This document shows positions 7,460-14,401 of a stretch of DNA of 64,000 bases, one piece after another. Both the position numbers and the translations under genes were made by a program. The number at the start of each line of letters is the position of its first letter. The first letter of the stretch is position 1. The notes beneath the pieces were generated by a model. It made no database searches. It was given only the letters and a program-made list of their open reading frames with translations, and had not been told where the DNA came from. Source of the stretch: Suttonella indologenes (GTDB lineage Bacteria > Pseudomonadota > Gammaproteobacteria > Cardiobacteriales > Cardiobacteriaceae); contig NZ_UHIA01000004.1 of the NCBI RefSeq assembly GCF_900460215.1, forward strand, positions 62,001-126,000, written 5' to 3'.

Positions 7460-9739
7460 ATGAACATCTCCCAAATCATCGCCACCGAACTTGGCGCACA
7501 AGAAACCCAAATCCAAGCCGCGATTACCCTGCTGGACGAAGGCGCAACCGTCCCCTTTATCGCGCGTTACCGCAAAGAAATGACGGGCGGACTGGACGAC
7601 ACGCAGCTCCGCACGCTCGCCGACCGCCTGACCTATTTGCGCGAATTACTCGACAGAAAAGCCACCGTACTGAAAAGCATTGAAGAACAAGGCAAACTCA
7701 CGCCCGAACTCGCCGCGCAAATTGAGGCTTGCGACAACAAAACCGCGCTGGAAGACCTGTATTTGCCCTACAAACCCAAACGCCGCACCAAAGCACAAAT
7801 TGCGCGTGAAAACGGTTTGCAGGCATTGGCGGATTTGCTGTTCAGCCAGCCTGAAACCGACCCCGAAACCGCCACCGCCGCTTTCATCAACAAGCAAGTG
7901 CCCGACAGCAAAGCCGCTTTGGACGGTGCGCGCGCCATTTTGGTGGAGCAATTTGCCGAAGATGCCGAATTAATCGGGCTTTTGCGCGAAAAATTGTGGC
8001 AGGAAGCCGAAGTCCATGCGCAAGTGGTGGACGGACAACAAGAAACCGGCGAAAAATTCAAAGATTATTTTGATTACCGCGAGGCGATTCGTGCCATGCC
8101 CAGCCATCGTGCCTTGGCGGTTTTGCGCGGTCGCAATGAAGGCATTTTGCAGGCTGCCTTAAAATATCAGCCCGATAAAACACCCATTACCGAGCAATCC
8201 GAATACGAAAAAATCATCTGCCAACATTTTGATTTGCAGGATAAAAATCGCCCTGCCGACAAATGGTTGCGCGATACCGTGCGTTTGACTTGGCGGGCGA
8301 AAATTTTCCTGTCTTTGGAATTGGAAGCGTTCAGCCGCCTGAAAGAGCAAGCCGACACCGACGCGATTACCGTTTTTGCGCGTAATTTGAAAGACTTACT
8401 GCTTGCCGCCCCCGCAGGTCGTTTGCCGACTTTGGGGCTTGACCCCGGTTATCGCAATGGCGTGAAATGCGCGGTGGTGGACGACACGGGCAAATTATTG
8501 GATACCGTGATTGTGTATTTGCATCAAGAAAACAATATGTTAAATACACTGGCAGCCTTAATCAAAAAACACCAAGTCAAGCTGATTGCCATCGGCAACG
8601 GCACCGCCAGCCGCGAAACCGACAAAGTAGCAGGCGAATTGATTAAATCATTGGGATTGAAAGACTTGCATAAAATCGTCATTTCCGAAGCGGGCGCGTC
8701 CATCTATTCGGCTTCGGAATTGGCGACGGCAGAATTCCCCGATTTGGATGTGAGTTTGCGCGGTGCGGTGTCCATTGCGCGGCGTTTGCAAGACCCCTTG
8801 GCGGAATTGGTGAAAATTGACCCGAAATCCATCGGCGTGGGGCAATATCAGCACGATGTGAATCAATCACAACTGGCAAAATCTCTGGACGCAGTGGTGG
8901 AAGATTGCGTGAACGCGGTGGGCGTGGACGTGAACACCGCTTCTGCACCTTTGCTATCCCGAATTTCAGGTTTAAATCAAACCCTTGCCCGAAACATTGT
9001 CGCCTACCGCGATGAACACGGCGCATTTCCCAACCGCAAAACCCTGTTAAAAGTGCCGCGTTTGGGCGAAAAAACCTTTGAACAGGCGGCAGGATTTTTG
9101 CGGATTAACGGCGGCAGCGAACCCCTAGATGCCAGCGCGGTTCATCCAGAAGCCTATGATTTGGTGACGAAAATGTTGGCAAAATACGATTTATCGGCAG
9201 ATGACGTGATTGGCAAACGCGAAAAAATCGCTCAAATCAAAGCCACTGATTTTATTGACGAACGTTTCGGTTTGCCCACGATTATGGACATTTTGGCGGA
9301 ACTGGAAAAACCCGCCCGCGACCCACGCGGCGCATTCCAAATGGCGAATTTCAGCGAAGGCGTGAATGAAATCAGCGATTTGGAAATCGGCATGATTTTG
9401 GAAGGCGTGGTGTCCAATGTGGCGAACTTCGGCGCATTTGTGGACATCGGCGTACATCAAGACGGCTTGGTGCACATTTCCGCCCTGTCCAATCAATTTG
9501 TCAGCGACCCACGCGAAGTGGTGAAAGCAGGCGATGTAGTAAAAGTAAAAGTGCTAGAAGTGGACGCGGCACGCAAACGCATCGCCTTGACCATGCGTTT
9601 GGACGATGATGGAAAAACGCTTGAAAAATCAGGGAAATCAGAAAAACGCGATTTCAGACAATCTCCAAAATCCAAACCACGCAAAACGGCAGTGAAGAAT
9701 ACGGCAATGGCAGATGCTTTTGCGAAGTTGAAAAAATAA
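7460..9739 (+). CDS. tex: Tex, S1-domain transcription accessory protein
   Basis: A 759-residue nucleic-acid-binding protein of the Tex/YhgF family, linked to transcript turnover and stress tolerance. The order is typical: an N-terminal helical region, a YqgF/RNaseH-like domain around residues 325-450 (LGLDPGYRNGVKCAVVD), helix-hairpin-helix repeats about 500-560 (LLSRISGLNQTLARNIVAYR), and one S1 domain about 645-717 (GMILEGVVSNVANFGAFVDI), ending in a basic tail. The start ATG follows a weak ACGAGAA site. The gene is preceded by a degenerate DUS and followed 4 bases after its stop by a perfect one. That fits a Neisseriaceae-derived copy. Whether the host has another tex elsewhere is unknown. 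Confidence 0.95.
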   Translation: MNISQIIATELGAQETQIQAAITLLDEGATVPFIARYRKEMTGGLDDTQLRTLADRLTYLRELLDRKATVLKSIEEQGKLTPELAAQIEACDNKTALEDLYLPYKPKRRTKAQIARENGLQALADLLFSQPETDPETATAAFINKQVPDSKAALDGARAILVEQFAEDAELIGLLREKLWQEAEVHAQVVDGQQETGEKFKDYFDYREAIRAMPSHRALAVLRGRNEGILQAALKYQPDKTPITEQSEYEKIICQHFDLQDKNRPADKWLRDTVRLTWRAKIFLSLELEAFSRLKEQADTDAITVFARNLKDLLLAAPAGRLPTLGLDPGYRNGVKCAVVDDTGKLLDTVIVYLHQENNMLNTLAALIKKHQVKLIAIGNGTASRETDKVAGELIKSLGLKDLHKIVISEAGASIYSASELATAEFPDLDVSLRGAVSIARRLQDPLAELVKIDPKSIGVGQYQHDVNQSQLAKSLDAVVEDCVNAVGVDVNTASAPLLSRISGLNQTLARNIVAYRDEHGAFPNRKTLLKVPRLGEKTFEQAAGFLRINGGSEPLDASAVHPEAYDLVTKMLAKYDLSADDVIGKREKIAQIKATDFIDERFGLPTIMDILAELEKPARDPRGAFQMANFSEGVNEISDLEIGMILEGVVSNVANFGAFVDIGVHQDGLVHISALSNQFVSDPREVVKAGDVVKVKVLEVDAARKRIALTMRLDDDGKTLEKSGKSEKRDFRQSPKSKPRKTAVKNTAMADAFAKLKK

Positions 9740-9743
9740 ACCG

Positions 9744-9758
9744 TTCAGGCTGCCTGAA
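9744..9758. repeat. perfect neisserial DNA-uptake sequence (AG-sim dialect)
   Basis: TTCAGGCTGCCTGAA at 9744-9758 is a 7+1+7 palindrome. It contains AGGCTGCCTGAA (9747-9758), the dialect I recall for Simonsiella and relatives. It lies just past the tex stop codon, the usual position for uptake sequences in Neisseriaceae. Confidence 0.8.
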
Positions 9759-9779
9759 GTTAATTATTTGGAGATTGAG

Positions 9780-10865
9780 ATGTATAGAAAAGTGATATGT
9801 TTATCAACTATATTATTGATTTTATTGGTTATGTTTTTAATTTTGTTGATATTTTTCAATTTTCCATTTTCCTTCTGCAATCCAGTGGAATCAAAATGTG
9901 ATTGGTTTAACTTAGGAAATAAGTTTAATTTGATAGAGTCGTTTAATACAATCGGTACAATTATTTCTGCAATCGGATTGGTTTGGTTCAGTTATTTAAC
10001 CTTCAAAAACCAAAAAAGTACAGAATTTGAAAATTTATTTCAAATCTTATTAAATGAACACAATAAATTAATGGAGAATGAATCTTTTAAAAAGGGGGTG
10101 GAAAAATTAAATGAAGAAATTGTTAATATTATTCGGAAATACAATTTTAAATATCCTGATGATATACTTATTTATCAAGAACTATTATGTAAATTACATA
10201 CAACAAAAAGGAAGAATAATATTGAGGAAGTGATTAAATTAAGAAACTCATTGAAATCAATATATAATGAAGAAAATAAAATAAATACCAAACATGAGTT
10301 ATATAATCCAACATATCAAATTTTTTGTAAAGAATCCGACCAAGATTATAAAACACAACGTGATATAGTTATTAAATATTCTGATGAGGTTATTAATATT
10401 ATTGAAAGATATTTTAAAGAAGATCATATTGATAAAAATTTATCTGCCATTAAGACTGAATTAGAACAATTGATTAATGGTAATAAAATAGTTAAACCTT
10501 ATCTTATAATTCTTTTTCGCATATTAAAATATATAAAAAATACTGAGAAGATTGAAGATGATGATAAAAATGAATATTTTGGTTTGGTTCGTGGATTGAT
10601 TCCATCTAATGTATTATTTTTAATTTTATTTAATAGTTATGGTTGGAGTAAAAGTAATGAAAGAAATTCTATTGCTTATGATGAATTATTGGTTCGAGCA
10701 AAACTATTCGAACACCTAGATTTTAATCAAGATTGGATAGAAAATATATACCAAAATGAACATATTCCTAGAATTGATATGATTAGTCTTGTAGAAAAGA
10801 CTGCAATAGAAATGATGGATAAAAAAGCTTTTGGAGAAAATGTATATTTAAGTAAAAAAATATGA
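9780..10865 (+). CDS. putative membrane-anchored phage abortive-infection protein
   Basis: A 361-residue protein, strikingly AT-rich against all neighbours. Two N-terminal membrane helices (CLSTILLILLVMFLILLIFF and TIGTIISAIGLVWFSYLTF) anchor a charged cytoplasmic domain. FENLFQILLNEHNKLM after the second helix, and LFRILKYI, EYFGLVRGLIPSN and AKLFEHLDF later, follow the pattern I remember for the family annotated 'putative phage abortive infection protein'. The mechanism is unknown. A TTG lies at 9768, but GGAG at 9770-9773 is correctly spaced only for the ATG at 9780. Imperfect copies of the tex 3' end flank the gene (9710-9731 and 10985-11006), marking it as an insertion. Confidence 0.65.
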   Translation: MYRKVICLSTILLILLVMFLILLIFFNFPFSFCNPVESKCDWFNLGNKFNLIESFNTIGTIISAIGLVWFSYLTFKNQKSTEFENLFQILLNEHNKLMENESFKKGVEKLNEEIVNIIRKYNFKYPDDILIYQELLCKLHTTKRKNNIEEVIKLRNSLKSIYNEENKINTKHELYNPTYQIFCKESDQDYKTQRDIVIKYSDEVINIIERYFKEDHIDKNLSAIKTELEQLINGNKIVKPYLIILFRILKYIKNTEKIEDDDKNEYFGLVRGLIPSNVLFLILFNSYGWSKSNERNSIAYDELLVRAKLFEHLDFNQDWIENIYQNEHIPRIDMISLVEKTAIEMMDKKAFGENVYLSKKI

Positions 10866-10984
10866 TTGCCCCTATCCTCTGAAATCTTTCCTGTCAGAGA
10901 CTATTAAAATCTTGATGTTAGGTGGTTTCCTACCACCCAAACCTATTTGGGAAATATTTTTTCTATCCAAATTTCAATAAAATA

Positions 10985-11029
10985 GCTGATACATTTGCGA
11001 AGTTGATTGATATTTCGGGCTGCCTGTAA
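10985..11029 (+). repeat. remnant copy of the tex 3' end plus degenerate DUS
   Basis: Bases 10985-11006 match 9710-9731, the last codons of tex, at 19 of 22 positions. In tex frame they still read ADTFAKL against ADAFAKL. A degenerate uptake word, GGGCTGCCTGTA, follows at 11018-11029, mirroring the tex-to-DUS spacing. The two copies bracket the AT-rich gene at 9780-10865. The 120 bases between that gene and this repeat hold only a small GGTGG/CCACC hairpin near 10921. Confidence 0.75.
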
Positions 11030-11048
11030 ACACATTGAGACACCAACT

Positions 11049-11441
11049 ATGACCCCAAACATCACCACCACTTTAACCGTTGAAGAATGGCTCAAAGTTT
11101 TGCATAACCCCAAATTAAGCACCCCAAAATCCCTGCAAATTTTGCTGACGGTTTACCGTAGCCCCAATCATCAAAATCGCGCGGGCATTATTGGCGAACA
11201 AATGGGCTACACCAAAAGTCCGCATTCCACTATTAACATGATGGTGGGTAGATACAGCCAAAAAATTCATCGTCATTATGGCGAACAATTGCTGTTTAAT
11301 CGGCGTGGTAATGGCACGTTTCAATGGTGGATGCTGTTTTTTGAAGGCTGGTGGCAGCAGGAAACAAATTATTTTATTTGGCGTTTGAAACCTAAATTGT
11401 GTCAGGCTTTGGAAAAGAGTGGTTTATTGGAAAATGAATGA
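11049..11441 (+). CDS. uncharacterised small protein, possibly restriction-associated
   Basis: A 130-residue protein starting at the ATG at 11049; an upstream in-frame start would run through the degenerate DUS. It is rich in Trp, His and Asn in its second half (FQWWMLFFEGWWQQETNYFI), then WRLKPKLCQALEKSGLL. That closing pattern (W.L+P.L..AL...G) recalls a domain I have seen N-terminal to HNH-type nucleases, but no nuclease motif is present and the function is not recognised. The stop overlaps the start of the next gene by 8 bp, so the two are translationally coupled and probably act together. Confidence 0.6.
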   Translation: MTPNITTTLTVEEWLKVLHNPKLSTPKSLQILLTVYRSPNHQNRAGIIGEQMGYTKSPHSTINMMVGRYSQKIHRHYGEQLLFNRRGNGTFQWWMLFFEGWWQQETNYFIWRLKPKLCQALEKSGLLENE

Positions 11442-12018
11442 AATCAAAACCCACCCATTCCCCCCCTTTCTACCGTCCAATGCCAAGCTGTTGATGCTCG
11501 GCAGTTTTCCGCCACCGCGCAATCGTTGGAAGATGGATTTTTATTATCCGAATTTCAATAATGATATGTGGCGGATTTTCGGCTTGGTATTTTTCGGCGA
11601 TAAGAATCATTTTATTGATGTGACAGGCAAACATTTCAAAGAAGCGCAAATCCGCGATTTTTTGCATGATAAAGGCATCGCCATTTACGGTACGGCTTAT
11701 CAGGTGCGGCGTTTGCAAAACAATGCGGCGGATAAGTTTTTGCAGATTGTGCAGCCTGTGGATTTGACGGCGTTGTTGGCGCGGATTACCGATTGTCGGC
11801 ACATTATGACTACGGGAGAATTGGCAACGCAGACTTTATTGTCGCAGTTACCTGAACACACCGCTGTGCCGAAAATTGGGCAATCTTCACGCGCTGAATT
11901 TTTGGGGCGTAATTTGTGTTTGCATCGTTTGCCCTCCAGTTCGCGTGCTTATCCTTTGGCTTTGGAGAAAAAGGCGGCGGCGTATGCGGAGGTTTTTGCA
12001 GGAGCGGCTTTGCTTTAG
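11434..12018 (+). CDS. uracil-DNA glycosylase-family protein
   Basis: A 194-residue protein of the uracil-DNA-glycosylase superfamily fold. The N-terminal LLMLGSFPPPRNRW and YPNFNNDMWRIFG occupy the place of the catalytic-loop motif. Near the C-terminus, LPSSSRAYPLALEKKAAAY supplies the second motif. The subgroup is often annotated 'uracil-DNA glycosylase family protein' without a tested substrate. The ATG at 11434 overlaps the preceding gene by 8 bp, forming a two-gene unit. It is the last gene of the island before the miniature elements at 12082. A base-excision or nucleic-acid-damage role is inferred from the fold only. Confidence 0.7.
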   Translation: MNEIKTHPFPPFLPSNAKLLMLGSFPPPRNRWKMDFYYPNFNNDMWRIFGLVFFGDKNHFIDVTGKHFKEAQIRDFLHDKGIAIYGTAYQVRRLQNNAADKFLQIVQPVDLTALLARITDCRHIMTTGELATQTLLSQLPEHTAVPKIGQSSRAEFLGRNLCLHRLPSSSRAYPLALEKKAAAYAEVFAGAALL

Positions 12019-12081
12019 CGGGCTTGTGCCGTTTTTTCGACGATATCGATTTTAGCCGCTTATCAGAGATTGTGCCGATGA

Positions 12082-12184
12082 TATAGTCTCTTTAGATTAA
12101 AATGATGCGCCTTAAAGAAAATATTGTAATATTTTCAATATGTTGAAAATTTTTATTGTCTCGTTTTAATCTGAAGAAACTATA
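12082..12184. repeat. 103-bp TATA-ended miniature element
   Basis: Terminal inverted repeats TATAGTCTCTTTAGATTAAA (12082) and the inverse of TTTTAATCTGAAGAAACTATA (ending 12184) enclose an AT-rich core with an internal hairpin (AAAATATTG/CAATATGTT area). No open reading frame is present. The ends share TATAGT with the elements at 2891 and 4013 but the rest differs, so this is another family. Its last four bases, TATA, are also the first four of the next element. Confidence 0.75.
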
Positions 12185-12412
12185 GTCAATTCATGACAAA
12201 TACGAACATTATATTTTTAACCTTAGCTTAGGTGTTTATGCCAGAAAGCACTCGCATGACAAATTGTGTTGGATATAAATATCTAAACTATTAATTTATA
12301 AGGAAGTAGGTCGGATTCTTGAATCCGAAAAATTTATATTTTAAGTAATGTCGGATACAAGTATCCGACCTACCAAATTGAAAAACATTAATTTTGTATG
12401 AATTGACTATAT
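12181..12412. repeat. 232-bp TATA-ended miniature element
   Basis: The ends TATAGTCAATTCATGACAAA (12181) and TTTTGTATGAATTGACTATA (12393-12412) are inverted repeats with about two differences. The interior holds an independent inverted repeat at 12306-12373. No gene is present. Together with the 103-bp element it fills the gap between the glycosylase-family gene and the mgl operon terminator region. Confidence 0.75.
12306..12373. repeat. inner GTCGGAT inverted repeat
   Basis: GTAGGTCGGATTCTTGAATC (from 12306) and its inverse, ending GTATCCGACCTAC at 12373, match at 21 of 23 positions over the full arms. Each arm is itself a small hairpin (TCGGATTCTTGAATCCGA and TCGGATACAAGTATCCGA). I recall similar words as dispersed repeats in Neisseriaceae. 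Confidence 0.65.
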
Positions 12413-12413
12413 T

Positions 12414-12444
12414 AAGATTGCCGCATTGTGCGGCAATCTTTTTT
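12414..12444 (+). terminator. rho-independent terminator (plus strand)
   Basis: A perfect 12-bp stem, AAGATTGCCGCA / TGCGGCAATCTT, with a 3-base loop, followed by TTTT on the plus strand. For the minus-strand mgl transcript the stem lies just past the last gene but is followed by TAATATAG, so termination that way is weaker though still likely. Confidence 0.8.
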
Positions 12445-12446
12445 GC

Positions 12447-13370
12447 TTATTTTTCGCTGAGTTGATAGCGGGTGCGGAAGGTTTTTCGGCTGTTGGGGGC
12501 GAGGATGTGCAATCCCATGCCGTTGTTAAAGCAGTCGGGTGCGCCGCTGAGGTTTTCCAGGGCGATGGATTGGCGTTCCGGCGGTATGTAGATTTGCAGG
12601 TAGGGGTAGCTGTCGTCGGGGTAGAGGCTGAGGCGGAATTGCGCGTTTTCTAAATGGCAGGCGGCGCCGTCGTGGTTTTGCAGGACGAAGCTGTTATCCA
12701 GCATGGTGTCGCCGATGAGGCTGGCGCGGCTGAAGCGTTGGTCGGGGATGCGTTTGCCTGTGGGCAGCAGATCTTGGTCAAATTCCAGTTGTTCTTGGCT
12801 GTTGATGTAGAGTTGCCATGTGTCGGCTTGTTCGCCCAAGCGGAAGTAGGGGTGCCAGCCGTCTGCGATGGGTATGGCTTCTGTTCCGCTGTTGCTGACG
12901 GTGCTGGCGATTTCCAGTCCTTCGGCGCTGAGTGTGTAGCGGATGTCGATGCGGTAGCAGAAGGGGTAGCCTTCTTCGTTTTGCCGGTAGTGGTGATGGA
13001 GTTCAATCCATGCGCTGTTGTCGTCTGCGTATTGTTCGCCGATTTGGAAGTCTTGGTCGTAGATGAGTCCGTGCAAGGCATGGCCTTTGCGATTGTGTTT
13101 TTGGCAGTGGTGTTCTTGTTCGTTGAAGCGGTAGCGGGCATTTTTCATGCGACAGACAAAGGGGCTGAGTTTGGCGCTGCGAAAGCCTTGAGTGATATTG
13201 CTGCGGGCTTGTTCGGGGTTTTCGTAGCCTTGTATGGCGTTGAACCATTCGCCGTTTTTTTGTAAAAGGGCGTAGGCGTGCAGGAGGGCGCCGAAGGACA
13301 GGATTTCTGCCCTCGCGTGATTTTTGTGTTCCAAGATAATGCTTTGTGTTCGGATGTAGACGTTGAACAT
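12447..13370 (-). CDS. aldose 1-epimerase (mutarotase) family protein
   Basis: A 307-residue protein that should interconvert the alpha and beta anomers of a sugar, here probably galactose. ADGWHPYFRLG (about residue 170) supplies the catalytic histidine region and ALENLSGAPDCFNNGMGL near the C-terminus matches the family's catalytic-glutamate segment. It is shorter than E. coli GalM (346) and closer to the YihR/YphB-type subgroup. AAGGA precedes the ATG by 5-6 bases. It starts 9 bases after mglC and is the last gene of the mglBAC operon, so the transporter is directly linked with presenting the right anomer to GalK, which is encoded divergently at 18536. Confidence 0.85.
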   Translation of the reverse strand: MFNVYIRTQSIILEHKNHARAEILSFGALLHAYALLQKNGEWFNAIQGYENPEQARSNITQGFRSAKLSPFVCRMKNARYRFNEQEHHCQKHNRKGHALHGLIYDQDFQIGEQYADDNSAWIELHHHYRQNEEGYPFCYRIDIRYTLSAEGLEIASTVSNSGTEAIPIADGWHPYFRLGEQADTWQLYINSQEQLEFDQDLLPTGKRIPDQRFSRASLIGDTMLDNSFVLQNHDGAACHLENAQFRLSLYPDDSYPYLQIYIPPERQSIALENLSGAPDCFNNGMGLHILAPNSRKTFRTRYQLSEK

Positions 13371-13379
13371 GGGCTTTCC

Positions 13380-14390
13380 TTATTTTTTCTTGGCGTGTTT
13401 GAGGGAGTCGATGGCAACGGCAAGGACGATGATGCTGCCTTTGATGATGTATTGCCAGTAGGGGCTGACGCCGATGTAGGTGAGTCCGTAGTTAATCAGG
13501 GTGAAGATGATGACGCCGATGACGACGCCGATAATACTGCCCACGCCGCCGCTGAAGGAGACGCCGCCGATGACGCAGGCGGCGATGGCGTCCATTTCAT
13601 ACATGAAGCCGAGGTTGTTGGTTGCCGAGCCGATGCGTCCGGCTTCCAAGAATCCGCCGAATGCGTAGAAGACGCCCGAGAGGGTGTAGATGCCGAGTAG
13701 GTTGAGGGTAACGTTGACGCCTGAAACGCGGGCGGCTTCAGGGTTGCCGCCAATGGCGAAGAGGTTTTTGCCGAAACGGGTTTTGTTCCAGATGGTCCAC
13801 ATGATGATGATGGCGATGAGGGCGTAGATGGTGATGTAGGAGAGTTTGAAGCCGCCTATTTTGAAATAGCCTTGCGTGAAGCTGGAGTAGGCGGCGTCGA
13901 ATCCCGCAATGGGCGCGGAGCCGACGAAGTCGTAATACAGGGAGTTGATGCCATAGACGATGAGCATGGTGCCTAAGGTGGCGATGAAGGGGGTAACGTT
14001 CAGCACGGTAACGATGATACCGTTTAATAGCCCGAGTATGGCGCCGATGGCACAGACGAGGATGATGACGAGCGGAATGGAGAGGGTTTCCAGTTCGGGG
14101 AATACTTTATTGACGTTGGTAGTGGCTTGCAGGAGGGTGGCGGCAACCACGGCGGCCAAGCCGACTTGTCTGCCCACGGATAAGTCGGTGCCTTGGGTTA
14201 AAATCAGCCCTGCCACGCCAAGGGCGATGATGATGCGCACGGAGGATTGGGTGAGGATGTTGCTGAAATTGGTCAGGCTGAGGAAGCTGGTGTCTTTGGA
14301 GACGATGGTAAGCAACAGAATCAGCAGCACAAAATACAGAGCGTAGTCTTTAAAGAAGGTAAAAGCTTTGTTGGAGGCGGATGCGTTCAT
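13380..14390 (-). CDS. mglC: galactose/methyl-galactoside ABC transporter permease
   Basis: Inner-membrane permease of the MglBAC importer. The 336-residue length is that of E. coli MglC. It is almost entirely hydrophobic, with the ribose/galactose permease signature (IIALGVAGLILTQGTDLSVG), GTMLIVYGINSLYYDF, and the conserved cytoplasmic RFGKNLFAIGGNPEAARVSG loop that contacts the ATPase. It starts 11 bases after mglA and is followed at 9 bases by the mutarotase-like gene. AAGGAATTATCATG gives a good ribosome site. Confidence 0.95.
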   Translation of the reverse strand: MNASASNKAFTFFKDYALYFVLLILLLTIVSKDTSFLSLTNFSNILTQSSVRIIIALGVAGLILTQGTDLSVGRQVGLAAVVAATLLQATTNVNKVFPELETLSIPLVIILVCAIGAILGLLNGIIVTVLNVTPFIATLGTMLIVYGINSLYYDFVGSAPIAGFDAAYSSFTQGYFKIGGFKLSYITIYALIAIIIMWTIWNKTRFGKNLFAIGGNPEAARVSGVNVTLNLLGIYTLSGVFYAFGGFLEAGRIGSATNNLGFMYEMDAIAACVIGGVSFSGGVGSIIGVVIGVIIFTLINYGLTYIGVSPYWQYIIKGSIIVLAVAIDSLKHAKKK

Positions 14391-14401
14391 GATAATTCCT
14401 T

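Noticed and set aside
9768..9779. TTG start for the AT-rich membrane protein
   Set aside because: The GGAG overlaps this TTG and is correctly spaced only for the ATG at 9780.
12654..13265. Long plus-strand frame opposite the mutarotase gene
   Set aside because: It is antisense to a conserved aldose-epimerase and its Val/Ala/Phe-rich translation reflects codon bias of the opposite strand.
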